The notes under the pieces: model-generated
Told to the model about the DNA's origin: nothing
Databases searched by the model: none
Seen by the model: the letters and a program-made list of their open reading frames with translations, nothing else
Assembly (NCBI GenBank): GCA_009782785.1
Contig: WRIJ01000010.1
Location: 1-64,000, forward strand
Direction of reading: 5' to 3'
Origin: Propionibacteriaceae bacterium
GTDB lineage: Bacteria > Actinomycetota > Actinomycetes > Propionibacteriales > Propionibacteriaceae
DNA: 64,000 nt
In this document: one piece after another, positions 51,596 through 61,678 of the stretch
Layout: every line of letters starts with the position of its first letter
How positions within the stretch are numbered: position 1 is the first letter of the stretch
Program-made: the position numbers and the translations under genes

Positions 51596-51882
51596 ATGTG
51601 GCTCTTACTGAGGTCATCAAAATAAGAATCAATATCCTTTGGAGAGACAGTATCGAAATCGCCCAGCGAATGCTCACTATCAGCTATAGCAATATCTTGA
51701 CGAAGGAGTTCAGATGGTACAAAAGAATCACCATCGATGATGACTGGGTGTCCATTGATGAATCGACGCAACTCATTCTCAACAACTGTGCTCAGAGTAA
51801 CACCGAGCTGCTCAGCTCTTTGACGTGCGGCATTCTTGATGTCGCTATCCAATCTAATGGTCAGTGTCGCCGATGAACTCAT
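51592..51882 (-). CDS. RelB/DinJ-type antitoxin
   Basis: 'MSSSATLTIRLDSDIKNAARQRAEQLGVTLSTVVENELRRFING'; ATGA overlap with toxin. Confidence 0.85.
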   Translation of the reverse strand: MSSSATLTIRLDSDIKNAARQRAEQLGVTLSTVVENELRRFINGHPVIIDGDSFVPSELLRQDIAIADSEHSLGDFDTVSPKDIDSYFDDLSKSHM

Positions 51883-51918
51883 ACTGCAAGTGTAACACGA
51901 AACGAGTGCATCCCTGGG

Positions 51919-51958
51919 AAACACACCTTCCCTCAGCTCGTTGACATGACCTGGTCAA
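51919..51958. repeat. Direct repeat copy 2 (~40 bp)
   Basis: AAACACACCTTCCCTCAGCTCGTTGACATGACCTGGTCAA; 734 bp from copy 1, flanking the TA module. Confidence 0.9.
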
Positions 51959-52063
51959 GTACGGAGACTCGTCGTGTGGTGAAGGAAAAACAGACACTAT
52001 GTGTCGACATATTTATATATCTCTACATCGATATATCGATGAGAGGCTGGGAGGTGTGGCACA

Positions 52064-52975
52064 CTACAGCAGTACGTCGAGGATACGATCCAGGTCCTCC
52101 TCCCCGGCGAACTCGATCACGATCTTGCCCCTCTTTGCGATGGTCACCAACACTCTCGTGTCGTACCTCTCAGACAGAGCAGCCGCAATCGTGGCAGCTC
52201 TCGGGTGCTCCACCTTCGGTGATGTACCACGTGCTTTCTTTGATGAATTCAACGAGCCATCCCACAGCGCGACAGCTTCCTCCGTAGCTCGTACTGACAT
52301 CCCCTCAGCCACCACCTTGGCCGCCAATGATTCCATGGAGGCTGTGTCCTCAAGGCTGAGTAGGGCCCGAGCATGTCCAGCAGACAATACGCCAGCTGCA
52401 ACTTTCTTTTGTACGGAAGTGGGGAGTTTCAACAACCGGATAGTGTTGGAAATCTGTGGGCGGGACTTCTTGATTCTTTCCGCCAAATCCTCTTGGGTGC
52501 AACCGAAGTCTTCCAGGAGTTGCTGATAGGCAGCCGCCTCTTCGAGAGGATTGAGCTGAACGCGCTGGATATTCTCCAGCAGAGCATCGCGCAAGAGATC
52601 CTCTTGCTCTGTGGGGCGAATGATGGCAGGGATGGTGGTCAGCCCAGCCTGTTTGGAAGCCCGCAACCTCCGCTCCCCCATGACCAATTCATATCGCCCA
52701 GCTGACAACGGTCGTACCACAATAGGTTGGAGCAGCCCCACATCCTTGATGGATTCCGCCAATTCGCTCAAGCGCTCAGGATCAAAAATTGTTCGTGGTT
52801 GTTGAGGATTAGCTCTGATCGATCGAATCGGGATCTCTTCAAATGATGAGCCCTCAGGTACCCAGGTGTTCTTCTCCTGGGATTCCGCGCTCACGGTAGT
52901 CTGCTGGAAGAGTTCTCCCAAACCTCGCCCAAGCCCTGGCTTCTGTGCGGCCATGTTGTTCTCCTTTATGATCAA
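52064..52975 (-). CDS. parB: Chromosome partitioning protein ParB
   Basis: 'GLGRGLGELF', 'PIRSIRANPQQPRTIFDPERLSELAESIKDVGLLQPIVVRP', 'YELVMGERRLRASKQAG'. Confidence 0.97.
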   Translation of the reverse strand: MIIKENNMAAQKPGLGRGLGELFQQTTVSAESQEKNTWVPEGSSFEEIPIRSIRANPQQPRTIFDPERLSELAESIKDVGLLQPIVVRPLSAGRYELVMGERRLRASKQAGLTTIPAIIRPTEQEDLLRDALLENIQRVQLNPLEEAAAYQQLLEDFGCTQEDLAERIKKSRPQISNTIRLLKLPTSVQKKVAAGVLSAGHARALLSLEDTASMESLAAKVVAEGMSVRATEEAVALWDGSLNSSKKARGTSPKVEHPRAATIAAALSERYDTRVLVTIAKRGKIVIEFAGEEDLDRILDVLL

Positions 52976-52977
52976 TC

Positions 52978-53877
52978 CTAGTTGGCTCGTTCAGCGATTT
53001 CTTTGGTCGCTGCCATGTACGCTCGCCCACCGGCAGATCCACGATGGTAGGTGATGACCGTCTGTCCATAACTGGGAGCCTCAGAAATACGAACCGAGCG
53101 TGGAATAACGGCATCGAGAGTTTGGTGGGGGAAGTGCTTGCGAACCTCATCAGCCACCTGGGACGACAAGCGAGTACGTCCATCGAACATGGTGAGCAGT
53201 ACGGTCGACAAGGCGAGTGTGTCGTTGAGATTACCTTTCACCAAGTCAATAGTACGCAGCAGCTGGCTCACCCCTTCGAGTGCATAGTATTCACACTGGA
53301 TAGGGATGAGAATTTCTTTGGCAGCCACTAAAGCATTGAGAGTCAATAATCCCAGAGAAGGTGGGCAATCAAAGATGACGTAGTCCATCTCGTGGGTCTT
53401 CAGGTAGGCATCGAGGGCTTCTTTGAGTTTTCGTTCACGTCCTTGAACATTGACCAATTCAAGTTCTGCCCCTGCGAGATCAATCGTTGCTGGGAGTACA
53501 AAGAGATTCGGGGCCTCGGAGCTTTCAACGACATGCCACTGGATTTCTGCATCATCGAGCAAGACTTCATAGGTGCCTCTGATTCCTTGACGATGATCGA
53601 TACCGAGGGCTGTGGAGGCATTACCTTGGGGATCCATATCGATGAGAAGAACCTTGAGACCTCCAAATCCCAAGGCAGCAGCGAGGTTCACAGCCGTAGT
53701 TGTCTTCCCCACTCCACCTTTCTGGTTGGCAATGACGATCACCCGAGTACGCGAGGGACGCTTCAAAGCAACGTGTGAAACATCGCCTGCAGCGTCGTCC
53801 ATGGGCTCAGCCTCCACGAGTGGTGGGACCTCTGGGCCATCAAAGAGTTCCGAACGAGGATTGGGGAACAAGGACAT
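52978..53877 (-). CDS. parA: Chromosome partitioning ATPase ParA
   Basis: 'VIVIANQKGGVGKTTTAVNLAAALGFGGLKVLLIDMDPQGNASTALGI'. Confidence 0.97.
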   Translation of the reverse strand: MSLFPNPRSELFDGPEVPPLVEAEPMDDAAGDVSHVALKRPSRTRVIVIANQKGGVGKTTTAVNLAAALGFGGLKVLLIDMDPQGNASTALGIDHRQGIRGTYEVLLDDAEIQWHVVESSEAPNLFVLPATIDLAGAELELVNVQGRERKLKEALDAYLKTHEMDYVIFDCPPSLGLLTLNALVAAKEILIPIQCEYYALEGVSQLLRTIDLVKGNLNDTLALSTVLLTMFDGRTRLSSQVADEVRKHFPHQTLDAVIPRSVRISEAPSYGQTVITYHRGSAGGRAYMAATKEIAERAN

Positions 53878-54079
53878 GTCGCAGCCTTTCAACAATGTAG
53901 CCCACCTATCATAACCACTGGAAGCTGTGAGACGTTATTCTTTCCATCTCTGCATCGGCGCAGGCTGTCCCTGCTGGAAAAAGACAAGTGAGCTTTAGCT
54001 GAGCTTTAGCTCTCTTCAGCGTCGTTGGACTGCCGAGGGGGCACAGGAGGCCAATCGTCTGGCAGAAGGATAGGGAGTG

Positions 54080-54754
54080 TTAGCGCACTATCTGACTGAT
54101 GGACTCTCTGTGAATTTCCACCACTGTGCCGAAATGTTCCACGTGAAACGTCCGCGCTTCTAGGCCATGCTCACGAAGAGTATCCCTCGCAGCCACGATT
54201 TCTTCCTCCGCCCTACCACCCTTGATGGCGAGCAGTGGGGCCTCCTCCAAGAGCGGACCCATCATCGTTACCAGTTTGGCCACAGACGCCAAGGCACGGC
54301 AGGTGAAGACATCCACACTGCCACGAGCATGGAATTCTTCGAGACGTGATCTCACCACCTTGACGCGCTGATCCAAGGATTCGCCTTCAGATGTTTCCCC
54401 ATGGTGTTCAACCTGGGACAACTCTTCGATGCACACTTCGAGGAACTTCACCCGCCTTTCCATAGGTTCCACGAGTGTGAGGTGAAGGTCCTGGCGATAG
54501 ATGGCCAAGGGAATCCCAGGAAGACCAGCCCCTGTTCCCAGGTCAGCAACTCGGCTCCCTACTGGAATGAACTCGGCCACGCAGAGGCTGTTGAGGATGT
54601 GTCTTTCCCAGAGTCGCTCAGCCTCTCTAGGCCCAATCAAACCCCAGATGGTTCCCTCATTTTTGAGAAGTTCCTCATATCGCTGGGCAAGAAGAAAACG
54701 ATCACCGAAGATGTCCTGAGCTCGATCTCGTCCAGGGATCATCGATTCAGCCAT
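54080..54754 (-). CDS. rsmG: 16S rRNA (guanine527-N7)-methyltransferase RsmG
   Basis: 'GLIGPREAERLWERHILNSL...VADLGTGAGLPGIPLAI'. Confidence 0.95.
   Translation of the reverse strand: MAESMIPGRDRAQDIFGDRFLLAQRYEELLKNEGTIWGLIGPREAERLWERHILNSLCVAEFIPVGSRVADLGTGAGLPGIPLAIYRQDLHLTLVEPMERRVKFLEVCIEELSQVEHHGETSEGESLDQRVKVVRSRLEEFHARGSVDVFTCRALASVAKLVTMMGPLLEEAPLLAIKGGRAEEEIVAARDTLREHGLEARTFHVEHFGTVVEIHRESISQIVR
54135..54150. promoter_or_regulatory. parS-like site
   Basis: TGTTCCACGTGAAACG, near match to consensus TGTTTCACGTGAAACA; inside rsmG beside parAB. Confidence 0.85.
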
Positions 54755-54784
54755 CTCTCAACTCTCGGCGTGTGAGGCTCGATC

Positions 54785-55438
54785 TTACTCGCTCGCAGTT
54801 GCAGGACTAATGACCACATGACGTTTGTGGCCTTCACCTTCAGACTCTGAGGTGAGTCCAGCTTCAGCTACTGCATCATGAACAATCTTGCGTTCGAACG
54901 GATTCATCGCAGCCATGGGCATCGGTTCGCCTTTGTCCTTGACCTCCTCCACTGCTGCAGCAACAATGTCTTTCAGCTCTTGGCGGCGGCGTTCCCTATG
55001 CCCAGAAATATCCAACATCAGACGAGAATGGCGACCCAACTTGGTCAGAACAGCCAACCGGGACAGATCTTGAAGGGCCTCAAGCACCTCGCCCTTAGCC
55101 CCCACGAGAGTATCAACAGGGGCATCAATAGACACATGGGGACGACCAGCTTCAGCATAGGTATCGATGTCACCATCAAGGTCAGCAATATCGAGCAGTT
55201 CTTCAAGGTAATCTGCTGCGGTTTCTCCTTCTTGTGTCAGAGGATCCATCTGATCTTCTTTGGTGGAGGGTTCTTCAGTTGCCTCTTTGGCCTTCGTCTG
55301 TTTGGCTGCCCCAGAGTTTTCCTCCGAGGAACCCTGGGTTTCTTCAGTGTCCTGGGTGGCTTCCTCCACATCGGTGGGTTCGATCACATCATCAGATGTC
55401 TTGGTGCCCTGTGCATCATCATTGGTCTTCGGATTCAT
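54785..55438 (-). CDS. jag: Jag/KhpB-like KH-R3H RNA-binding protein
   Basis: 'GAKGEVLEALQDLSRLAV...LMLDISGHRERRRQELKDIVAAAVEEV...PMNPFERKIVHDAVAEAGLTSESEGEGHKRHVVI'. Confidence 0.9.
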   Translation of the reverse strand: MNPKTNDDAQGTKTSDDVIEPTDVEEATQDTEETQGSSEENSGAAKQTKAKEATEEPSTKEDQMDPLTQEGETAADYLEELLDIADLDGDIDTYAEAGRPHVSIDAPVDTLVGAKGEVLEALQDLSRLAVLTKLGRHSRLMLDISGHRERRRQELKDIVAAAVEEVKDKGEPMPMAAMNPFERKIVHDAVAEAGLTSESEGEGHKRHVVISPATASE

Positions 55439-55480
55439 CTGTCTTCCTTCTTACTGGTGGGAGACCTATCTCCCCTACGA

Positions 55481-56566
55481 TTATTTCTTCTTCTTGGGTG
55501 TCACCCTGGTTGCCCTGGATTGGCGAGCCGGTTGTTGGCGCTGGATCTGTTGACGCTGGATTCCAGTGGCAGGAGCATCCGACTCAGAAGTTTCAGCGGT
55601 TGCCTGCGTGCTGCTAACGCCAGTGACTGTCCTTGATGTTGGGCTTGTGGCAACAGGAGCTTTCGTTCTTTTTGCCCGACGTTCTTCAGCGATCTGCTTG
55701 GGGTCTCGCCCTTTCTTAATCATCCGCTCTTCCCATTCAATATAGGCGGGGGTGCCCGGTGTGGGGTTGTTGCGAATAAGAAGCCATTGTTGTGCCAAGG
55801 TCCACAGGTTATTGGTTACCCAATACACCAGCACGCCCACAGCAATCCACAAACCTATAACAAGATACATGATAGGGAAGATATATAGCATCATTTTCTG
55901 CTGCTGAGCCATCATTCCCTCTTGGGATTGGGGGGTCGCATTCTTTCCCATGAGCTGCTTTTGAGTAACGAAAAACAATCCTGTCATCATCAACACCAAG
56001 ATGATTGCCGCTACCTGTGTCGGCCCAAACACAAACTTCGACCCATCTTGAGGCAAGAAATTGCCAGCCAGACGTGCACCGAAAAACTTCGCGTTGTACA
56101 ACGAATCCACCACGTCAGGATTCTTCTTGAAGAAGTATCCGATGGGTCGATCAACGGCGGCGTACCTCAGAACTTGGAAGAGCGCGAAGAAAATCGGCAT
56201 CTGAAGAAGCAGAGGGAAACAGGAAGCCATGGGGTTGACCCCTTCAGCTTTCATCAGTTTCTGCTGCTCAATGCCCATTCTTTGGCGATCAGCACCGTAC
56301 TTCTCTTGAAGAGCTTTCATCTTCGGTTGAATGAGCTGCATATTGCGAGCAGAATTAATTTGCTTGACGAATAAAGGAATGAGCAAGGTACGCACGATAA
56401 CCGTCAAGGTCATGATAGCTAGAACCCAGGTGATGCCCTTGTCGGGGCCAGTCACCAGCGACCATCCTTTGTAGGCATACATCAGGAGGAAGGACACGGC
56501 AGACCACAGTGGATCCATGATGGTGGAGAAGAAACTCTTGATGCTGAAGAAAGCCAAGATGGTCAC
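55481..56566 (-). CDS. yidC: Membrane protein insertase YidC
   Basis: 60KD_IMP fold 'GITWVLAIMTLTVIVRTLLIPLFVKQINSARNMQLIQPKMKALQEKYG'. Confidence 0.96.
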   Translation of the reverse strand: MTILAFFSIKSFFSTIMDPLWSAVSFLLMYAYKGWSLVTGPDKGITWVLAIMTLTVIVRTLLIPLFVKQINSARNMQLIQPKMKALQEKYGADRQRMGIEQQKLMKAEGVNPMASCFPLLLQMPIFFALFQVLRYAAVDRPIGYFFKKNPDVVDSLYNAKFFGARLAGNFLPQDGSKFVFGPTQVAAIILVLMMTGLFFVTQKQLMGKNATPQSQEGMMAQQQKMMLYIFPIMYLVIGLWIAVGVLVYWVTNNLWTLAQQWLLIRNNPTPGTPAYIEWEERMIKKGRDPKQIAEERRAKRTKAPVATSPTSRTVTGVSSTQATAETSESDAPATGIQRQQIQRQQPARQSRATRVTPKKKK

Positions 56567-56856
56567 AGGTGTACTCCTTCGTGAGATGGGCAGGGCTGCC
56601 CTGATTGTTCAAGCTCCCATTCATAGGCGGCCTGAGTACCGGGAACAGGGTCGTAGCCTCCACGTGACCATGGATTGCACCGCACAATTCTCCAGATGGC
56701 CAAAGCTAAACCCTTGAGTGCTCCATGGGTCTGCACAGCACCCAACCCATACTCAGAACACGAGGGGAAGTATTTGCAGCGGGGAGCGTACATTGGCGAA
56801 ATGAAACGCCGGTACCCTTTCAGAGCTTTCACCAGGAGAAACTTCATGAGCCACAT
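56563..56856 (-). CDS. yidD: Membrane protein insertion efficiency factor YidD
   Basis: 'KGYRRFISPMYAPRCKYFPSCSEYGLGAVQTHGALKGLALAIWRIVRCNPWSRGGYDPVP'. Confidence 0.95.
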   Translation of the reverse strand: MWLMKFLLVKALKGYRRFISPMYAPRCKYFPSCSEYGLGAVQTHGALKGLALAIWRIVRCNPWSRGGYDPVPGTQAAYEWELEQSGQPCPSHEGVHL

Positions 56857-57164
56857 CCTTGTGCTGCTTGCTTCCAGGCCGACTCGAGGTCTTGGCGGAG
56901 ATTTCCTTCATGGGGAAGAGCTCTCACCACGACATCCATCGCAGGATAGTTCCCCATTAATTCCGCAGCTCTATGGCGCAGGATTCTCTTGGTGCGATTT
57001 CTTTGAACTGCCCCCCCGACCTTCTTGCTCACTATGACACCAAATCGAGCGGTATCCGCCTGGCGTGCATGAAGTATCAGGGTTGGACGACGATATGTTC
57101 GACCGCTTTTCATCACCGACGAAAAGTCAGCACTCGAACGCAGCCGAGACTGCTGCGGCAACAT
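56844..57164 (-). CDS. rnpA: Ribonuclease P protein component
   Basis: 'MLPQQSRLRSSADFSSVMKSGRTYRRPTLILHAR...RFGVIVSKKVGGAVQRNRTKRILRHR'. Confidence 0.95.
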   Translation of the reverse strand: MLPQQSRLRSSADFSSVMKSGRTYRRPTLILHARQADTARFGVIVSKKVGGAVQRNRTKRILRHRAAELMGNYPAMDVVVRALPHEGNLRQDLESAWKQAAQGCGS

Positions 57165-57167
57165 GGC

Positions 57168-57305
57168 CTAGACGGTGAGCTCTGCGCGCCCCTTGGCCCT
57201 GCGGGCAGACAAGATAGCGCGGCCAGCACGAGTCCGCATACGGGTACGGAACCCATGCACTCGGGTTCGACGCCGATTACTCGGCTGATAGGTACGCTTA
57301 GTCAC
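57168..57305 (-). CDS. rpmH: 50S ribosomal protein L34 (missing from the supplied ORF track)
   Basis: Minus-strand GTG start: [45 protein letters not shown]-stop. Confidence 0.95.
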   Translation of the reverse strand: MTKRTYQPSNRRRTRVHGFRTRMRTRAGRAILSARRAKGRAELTV

Positions 57306-57491
57306 GAGAAGCTCCACTTTTCTAGATCCTGCTGATGGTCAGCAGGGGATGATCGCCACTGTTAACGACTCAGCTACGATACGCTGAATTTGTTGACAAG
57401 GCAAATTATCTCCGCAGTTCTTGAACGTGAGATAAGTCGCTCACGCCAAGTTTCTTGGGGTAGTGTGGAGCGCCTAACGTAGGTTAACTCG

Positions 57492-57524
57492 CTGTCCACA
57501 CAATGTGGACAAGTGTGTGGACAG
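57492..57524. promoter_or_regulatory. DnaA-box cluster / inverted repeat at dnaA start
   Basis: CTGTCCACA-CA-A-TGTGGACAA followed by TGTGGACAG; TTGTCCACA is the actinobacterial DnaA box. Confidence 0.65.
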
Positions 57525-58911
57525 TGTCACGATGGTCAAAAAGATTGGAGGCATGGTGAACGCACCTCAGTCCTCCGAATTACTTCGCCCCATGTGGGAT
57601 CATCTCCTGGGGTCAGTGGATCAAGGTACTCGTTCATTATTAGTGAGCTGCTCTCCAGCTGCCTTTGATGGTACGACCGTCCACCTGCTGGTCCCCAACG
57701 AATTTACTCGCTCGAGGATTGATAATCGCCTCAAAGGGAGACTAGAAGAAATAGCAACAAATTTCTTCGAGACTGATGTGAAGATCGATACCCTTGTTGA
57801 CGAATCACTGCCCACCCCTGAACCGACCACAACTGCAAGCCCCGATTATCGCGACACTTTTGATACTCGAGCCCGTGAACAGCAACTGGAACGACTCAAT
57901 CCTCGCTACACTTTTGAAACTTTTGTGATCGGTCCCTCTAATCGTTTCGCTCATGCGACAGCCGCAGCCGTGGCAGAGAGTCCAGGGAAGTCTTATAACC
58001 CGCTGATGATCTATGGTGATTCTGGTCTGGGAAAAACCCACCTCCTGCATGCCATCGGGCACTACATTCACAATTATCATCCCCATTTGAAAGTGAAGTA
58101 CGTTTCCACTGAAGAGATGACCAACGACTTCATCAATGCCATCGCTGACACTCGTACTGTTCATTTCCGTGCCATGTATCGCGAAGTTGACGTCCTGCTC
58201 ATTGATGACATCCATTTCTTGGAGTCTAAGATCCAAACCCAGGAAGAGTTCTTTCACACTTTCAATACCTTGCACAATGCACAAAAGCAGATCGTCATGA
58301 CCTCCGATCGCCCCCCGAAAAAACTGGAGGCTCTTGAACCGAGATTACGTTCACGGTTCGCCTCAGGGCTTCAAGCAGATATCCAACCTGCGGATTTGGA
58401 GACGAGAATCGCTATCTTGAGGAAGAAAGCTGCTGCTGAGCGTCTTGATGTGGATACAGGTGTTTTGGAATTCATCGCCGACAAGAGCCAGTCGTCTATT
58501 CGTGAGCTGGAGGGAGCACTCATTCGTGTGACGGCCTTTGCATCGCTCAATCGCCAACCTGTCACTTTGGCAACAGCGGAAATAGTGTTAAAAGATCTTA
58601 TTCCTGACGACTTTGAGCGCCCCATCACTGCACCTATCATCATGACAACAACAGCCACCTATTTCAGTCTGACCTTGGAAGACCTCACCGGTACGAATCG
58701 TACGGCTAATGTTGCCCTTGCTCGACAGATCGCCATGTACCTGTGTCGCGAGAAGACTGATCTCTCGCTACCAAAAATTGCCGCCCTGTTTGGACGGGAT
58801 CACACTACGGTGATGCATGCCCACCGCAAGATCACGGACATGATGGCAAAGGATCGCGGGATTTACAATGCTATCCAAGAGATCACCTCTCGGATCACCC
58901 AATCTGGGTAA
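57505..58911 (+). CDS. dnaA: Chromosomal replication initiator DnaA
   Basis: '[56 protein letters not shown]'; HTH '[12 protein letters not shown]'; exact start uncertain (GTG 57505 or downstream). Confidence 0.97.
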   Translation: MDKCVDSVTMVKKIGGMVNAPQSSELLRPMWDHLLGSVDQGTRSLLVSCSPAAFDGTTVHLLVPNEFTRSRIDNRLKGRLEEIATNFFETDVKIDTLVDESLPTPEPTTTASPDYRDTFDTRAREQQLERLNPRYTFETFVIGPSNRFAHATAAAVAESPGKSYNPLMIYGDSGLGKTHLLHAIGHYIHNYHPHLKVKYVSTEEMTNDFINAIADTRTVHFRAMYREVDVLLIDDIHFLESKIQTQEEFFHTFNTLHNAQKQIVMTSDRPPKKLEALEPRLRSRFASGLQADIQPADLETRIAILRKKAAAERLDVDTGVLEFIADKSQSSIRELEGALIRVTAFASLNRQPVTLATAEIVLKDLIPDDFERPITAPIIMTTTATYFSLTLEDLTGTNRTANVALARQIAMYLCREKTDLSLPKIAALFGRDHTTVMHAHRKITDMMAKDRGIYNAIQEITSRITQSG

Positions 58912-59371
58912 GCAACCCACAACTTCTTCCTCCAAGCTTTCTTGTTCTTCCCATGACACCATGTCGACTTATCCACAGAAGCAGTGTCGAGTTGTGAATA
59001 ACTAGCAGGAATCCTCTGGATTCTTCTGTGGACAATTCAATTCCGCATCAGCACCCGTGAGTTTGTTCACAGGCTATCCACAGAATCCACAGGTTTATCC
59101 ACAGGAATCCCATGAATGTCATTTAGTCCCGTCTACGGTGGATGATAGTTATCCACACAATCCACAAACGTTACTACTACGACTAAAAGATAAACACACC
59201 ATATTCTTCATATCCACCTGGGCATGGAACTGTGGACAAAGCAGGCTTCCAGTTTTGTGCCCAGATGGGTAGGTTTTCCACAGTAGTAGACTCAAAGATG
59301 AATCCCGAGGTGAGACTAGTGAACTACTACACCTTTCTGAGCAGGTATGATGCTGGAAGCAAGGAGTTTCT
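58912..59371. other. oriC: Candidate replication origin oriC (dnaA-dnaN intergenic region)
   Basis: DnaA boxes TTATCCACA at 58969, 59095, 59149; CTATCCACA 59074; reverse TGTGGACAA at 59027 and 59231. Confidence 0.88.
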
Positions 59372-60532
59372 ATGAAGATTCAAATCGACAAAGACAAACT
59401 GGCTGACGCAGTCTCTTGGGCGGCACGAAGCCTCCCGACTCGACCTAGTGTTCCCATCCTCGCCGGCCTGATGATCAAGGCAGAGGCAGGAATGGTCACT
59501 ATGTCGAGCTTCGACTATGAGACTTCTGCTCAAGTCTCCACACAAGCAGAAGTGGAAACCCCTGGTGTGGTTTTGGTGTCAGGAAAGCTCCTGGCAGATA
59601 TCACTAAGAGCCTGCCGCAGAAACCAGTCACTTTGTCGAGTACGGACACAGAGTTGGAAGTTTTGTGCGGATCAGCTCGGTTTGCTCTTCAAACTCTGCC
59701 TGCGATGGATTATCCCGACTTGCCGCACATGCCTCAAGCCTCCGGATGGATTGATGCCGAAGAAATGCTCAAGGGAGTATCACAGGTTGTTGTTGCTGCA
59801 GGAAGAGATGAACTCCTCCCGGTGTTTACAGGAGTCAAAATAGAGTTCGATGGAAAAAATCTTTCCCTTCTAGGAACAGATCGCTACCGCATGGCTCTCA
59901 AAGAAATGACCTGGAACCCATCCACCTCTGCGCAGGGAGAAACCTCCGTACTCGTACCTGGAAAAGTTCTTCTCGAAACAGCAAAGTCCATGGTCACCTC
60001 GCCACGTATCACGATTTCTTTGGCAGACACCGCAGCAGGGGAAGGGCTTATTGGTTTCCAGGCCGAATCCAATGATGGAGTACGACAGATCACGACCCGT
60101 CTTCTTGATGGGGAATTCCCTCAGCTTCGCCACCTGATGAGTGTCTCTGATGATCTCAGTGTGTGCACAGATACCCAGGATCTCATTTCGGCGGTACGCC
60201 GTGTGGCGCTCGTCGCAGAAAAGAACACTAGTTTGAGAATGAAAATCGGCGACGATCATGTGACCTTGGAAGCAGCTCGCGGTGACCAAGCGCAAGCATC
60301 AGAAGCGGTAAAAGCGATAGTGGTCCACAATACTGCCGAGCCTGCCCTCGTTGATGCAGGATTCAATCCAAATTATCTTCTTGATGCCCTTCAAGCCCTT
60401 GATACCCCAGCTGTTCATTTTTCTTTCACTGGTTCAGGTAAACCCTGCTTGCTCACCGGGTTGGAAAAAATTGATGGTGAACCAGATCAGGACTACCGCC
60501 ATGTCATCATGTTGATGAGGCTGACACCCTAG
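59372..60532 (+). CDS. dnaN: DNA polymerase III beta sliding clamp
   Basis: 'MKIQIDKDKLADAVSWAARSLPTRPSVPILAGLMIKAE', C-terminal 'DYRHVIMLMRL'. Confidence 0.97.
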   Translation: MKIQIDKDKLADAVSWAARSLPTRPSVPILAGLMIKAEAGMVTMSSFDYETSAQVSTQAEVETPGVVLVSGKLLADITKSLPQKPVTLSSTDTELEVLCGSARFALQTLPAMDYPDLPHMPQASGWIDAEEMLKGVSQVVVAAGRDELLPVFTGVKIEFDGKNLSLLGTDRYRMALKEMTWNPSTSAQGETSVLVPGKVLLETAKSMVTSPRITISLADTAAGEGLIGFQAESNDGVRQITTRLLDGEFPQLRHLMSVSDDLSVCTDTQDLISAVRRVALVAEKNTSLRMKIGDDHVTLEAARGDQAQASEAVKAIVVHNTAEPALVDAGFNPNYLLDALQALDTPAVHFSFTGSGKPCLLTGLEKIDGEPDQDYRHVIMLMRLTP

Positions 60533-60535
60533 ATT

Positions 60536-61678
60536 GTGTATCTTTCAACATTTACCCTCAGCGACTATCGTTCCTATGAGCGTCTCGACCTTGAATTCTC
60601 TCCAGGGACGACCGTGTTGTTGGGGTCGAATGGTTTTGGCAAAACTAATCTCGTAGAAGCCATCAACTACCTGTCCACCTTGAATTCTCACCGGGTTGGT
60701 CACGATCAGCCCCTGGTTCGTTTCGGATGCGAGTCGGCCACAATTAGTGCACGAGTACATGCCGGTCACGGTGATGATCGCTGCTTGAGTATTGCCGTCG
60801 AGATCCAGCAACGAGGAGCAAACAAGGCAGTACTAGGTGGTTCACAGGTGCGGCCCAAAGAGATTTTGGGTGCTGTGAGAACTGTGTTGTTCTCTCCAGA
60901 AGATCTGGACATTGTTCAAGGGGAGCCAGCAAGTCGGCGTCGGTTCCTCGATGATCTGCTCGTGGGGCGCTGGCCTCGGCTGGCAGCCACACGCGCCGAG
61001 TACGAGCGTACGGTGAAACAAAAAACAACACTGTTGAAAGCATTGTCGGGTCGTAGTGTTCGTCAAGCAGGGACAGATGCAGGGCAATCCTTGGAGGCCT
61101 GGAATGACATATTGATTCACCATGGTGGGGAACTTCTTGCTGCACGACTGAGAACACTGGGAGATATCGAATCTATGGTCAGTGATCATTATCGCCGAAT
61201 TGCGCCCAAGAGTTCACCTGCATGTTTGGCCTACCATTCGACTGTGTGTGACCCCACTCGGGATGTTGATGTGGAATCCTTGAAAGAAAAAATGCAGGAA
61301 GTCATGGAGAGAAGAAAAGATGACGAACTCACTCGCGGAATGTGTTTAGTGGGCCCCCACCGCGATGACGTTGGTCTCTATCTTGGGGAGATGCCTGTGC
61401 GAGGCTATGCTAGCCATGGGGAATCCTGGTCGTATGGGCTAGCACTCAAATTGGCGAGCTTGGATCTTTTACGTGACGACGGAATCGAGCCGATTCTCAT
61501 CCTGGATGATGTTTTTGCTGAACTTGATTCCCATCGTCGTGCTGAAGTTGTTCAGGCAATAGAATCAACAGAACAAGCCTTTGTGACAGTGGCAGTACGA
61601 GAGGATATTCCCACAACTCTATCTGGGAGTCTTCTTCACGTCACTCCTGGAGCTGTGTCAGTCAGTGAGGTTTCATGA
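60536..61678 (+). CDS. recF: DNA replication and repair protein RecF
   Basis: 'LSDYRSYERLDLEFSPGTTVLLGSNGFGKTNLVEAINYLSTL', 'PILILDDVFAELD'. Confidence 0.97.
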   Translation: MYLSTFTLSDYRSYERLDLEFSPGTTVLLGSNGFGKTNLVEAINYLSTLNSHRVGHDQPLVRFGCESATISARVHAGHGDDRCLSIAVEIQQRGANKAVLGGSQVRPKEILGAVRTVLFSPEDLDIVQGEPASRRRFLDDLLVGRWPRLAATRAEYERTVKQKTTLLKALSGRSVRQAGTDAGQSLEAWNDILIHHGGELLAARLRTLGDIESMVSDHYRRIAPKSSPACLAYHSTVCDPTRDVDVESLKEKMQEVMERRKDDELTRGMCLVGPHRDDVGLYLGEMPVRGYASHGESWSYGLALKLASLDLLRDDGIEPILILDDVFAELDSHRRAEVVQAIESTEQAFVTVAVREDIPTTLSGSLLHVTPGAVSVSEVS

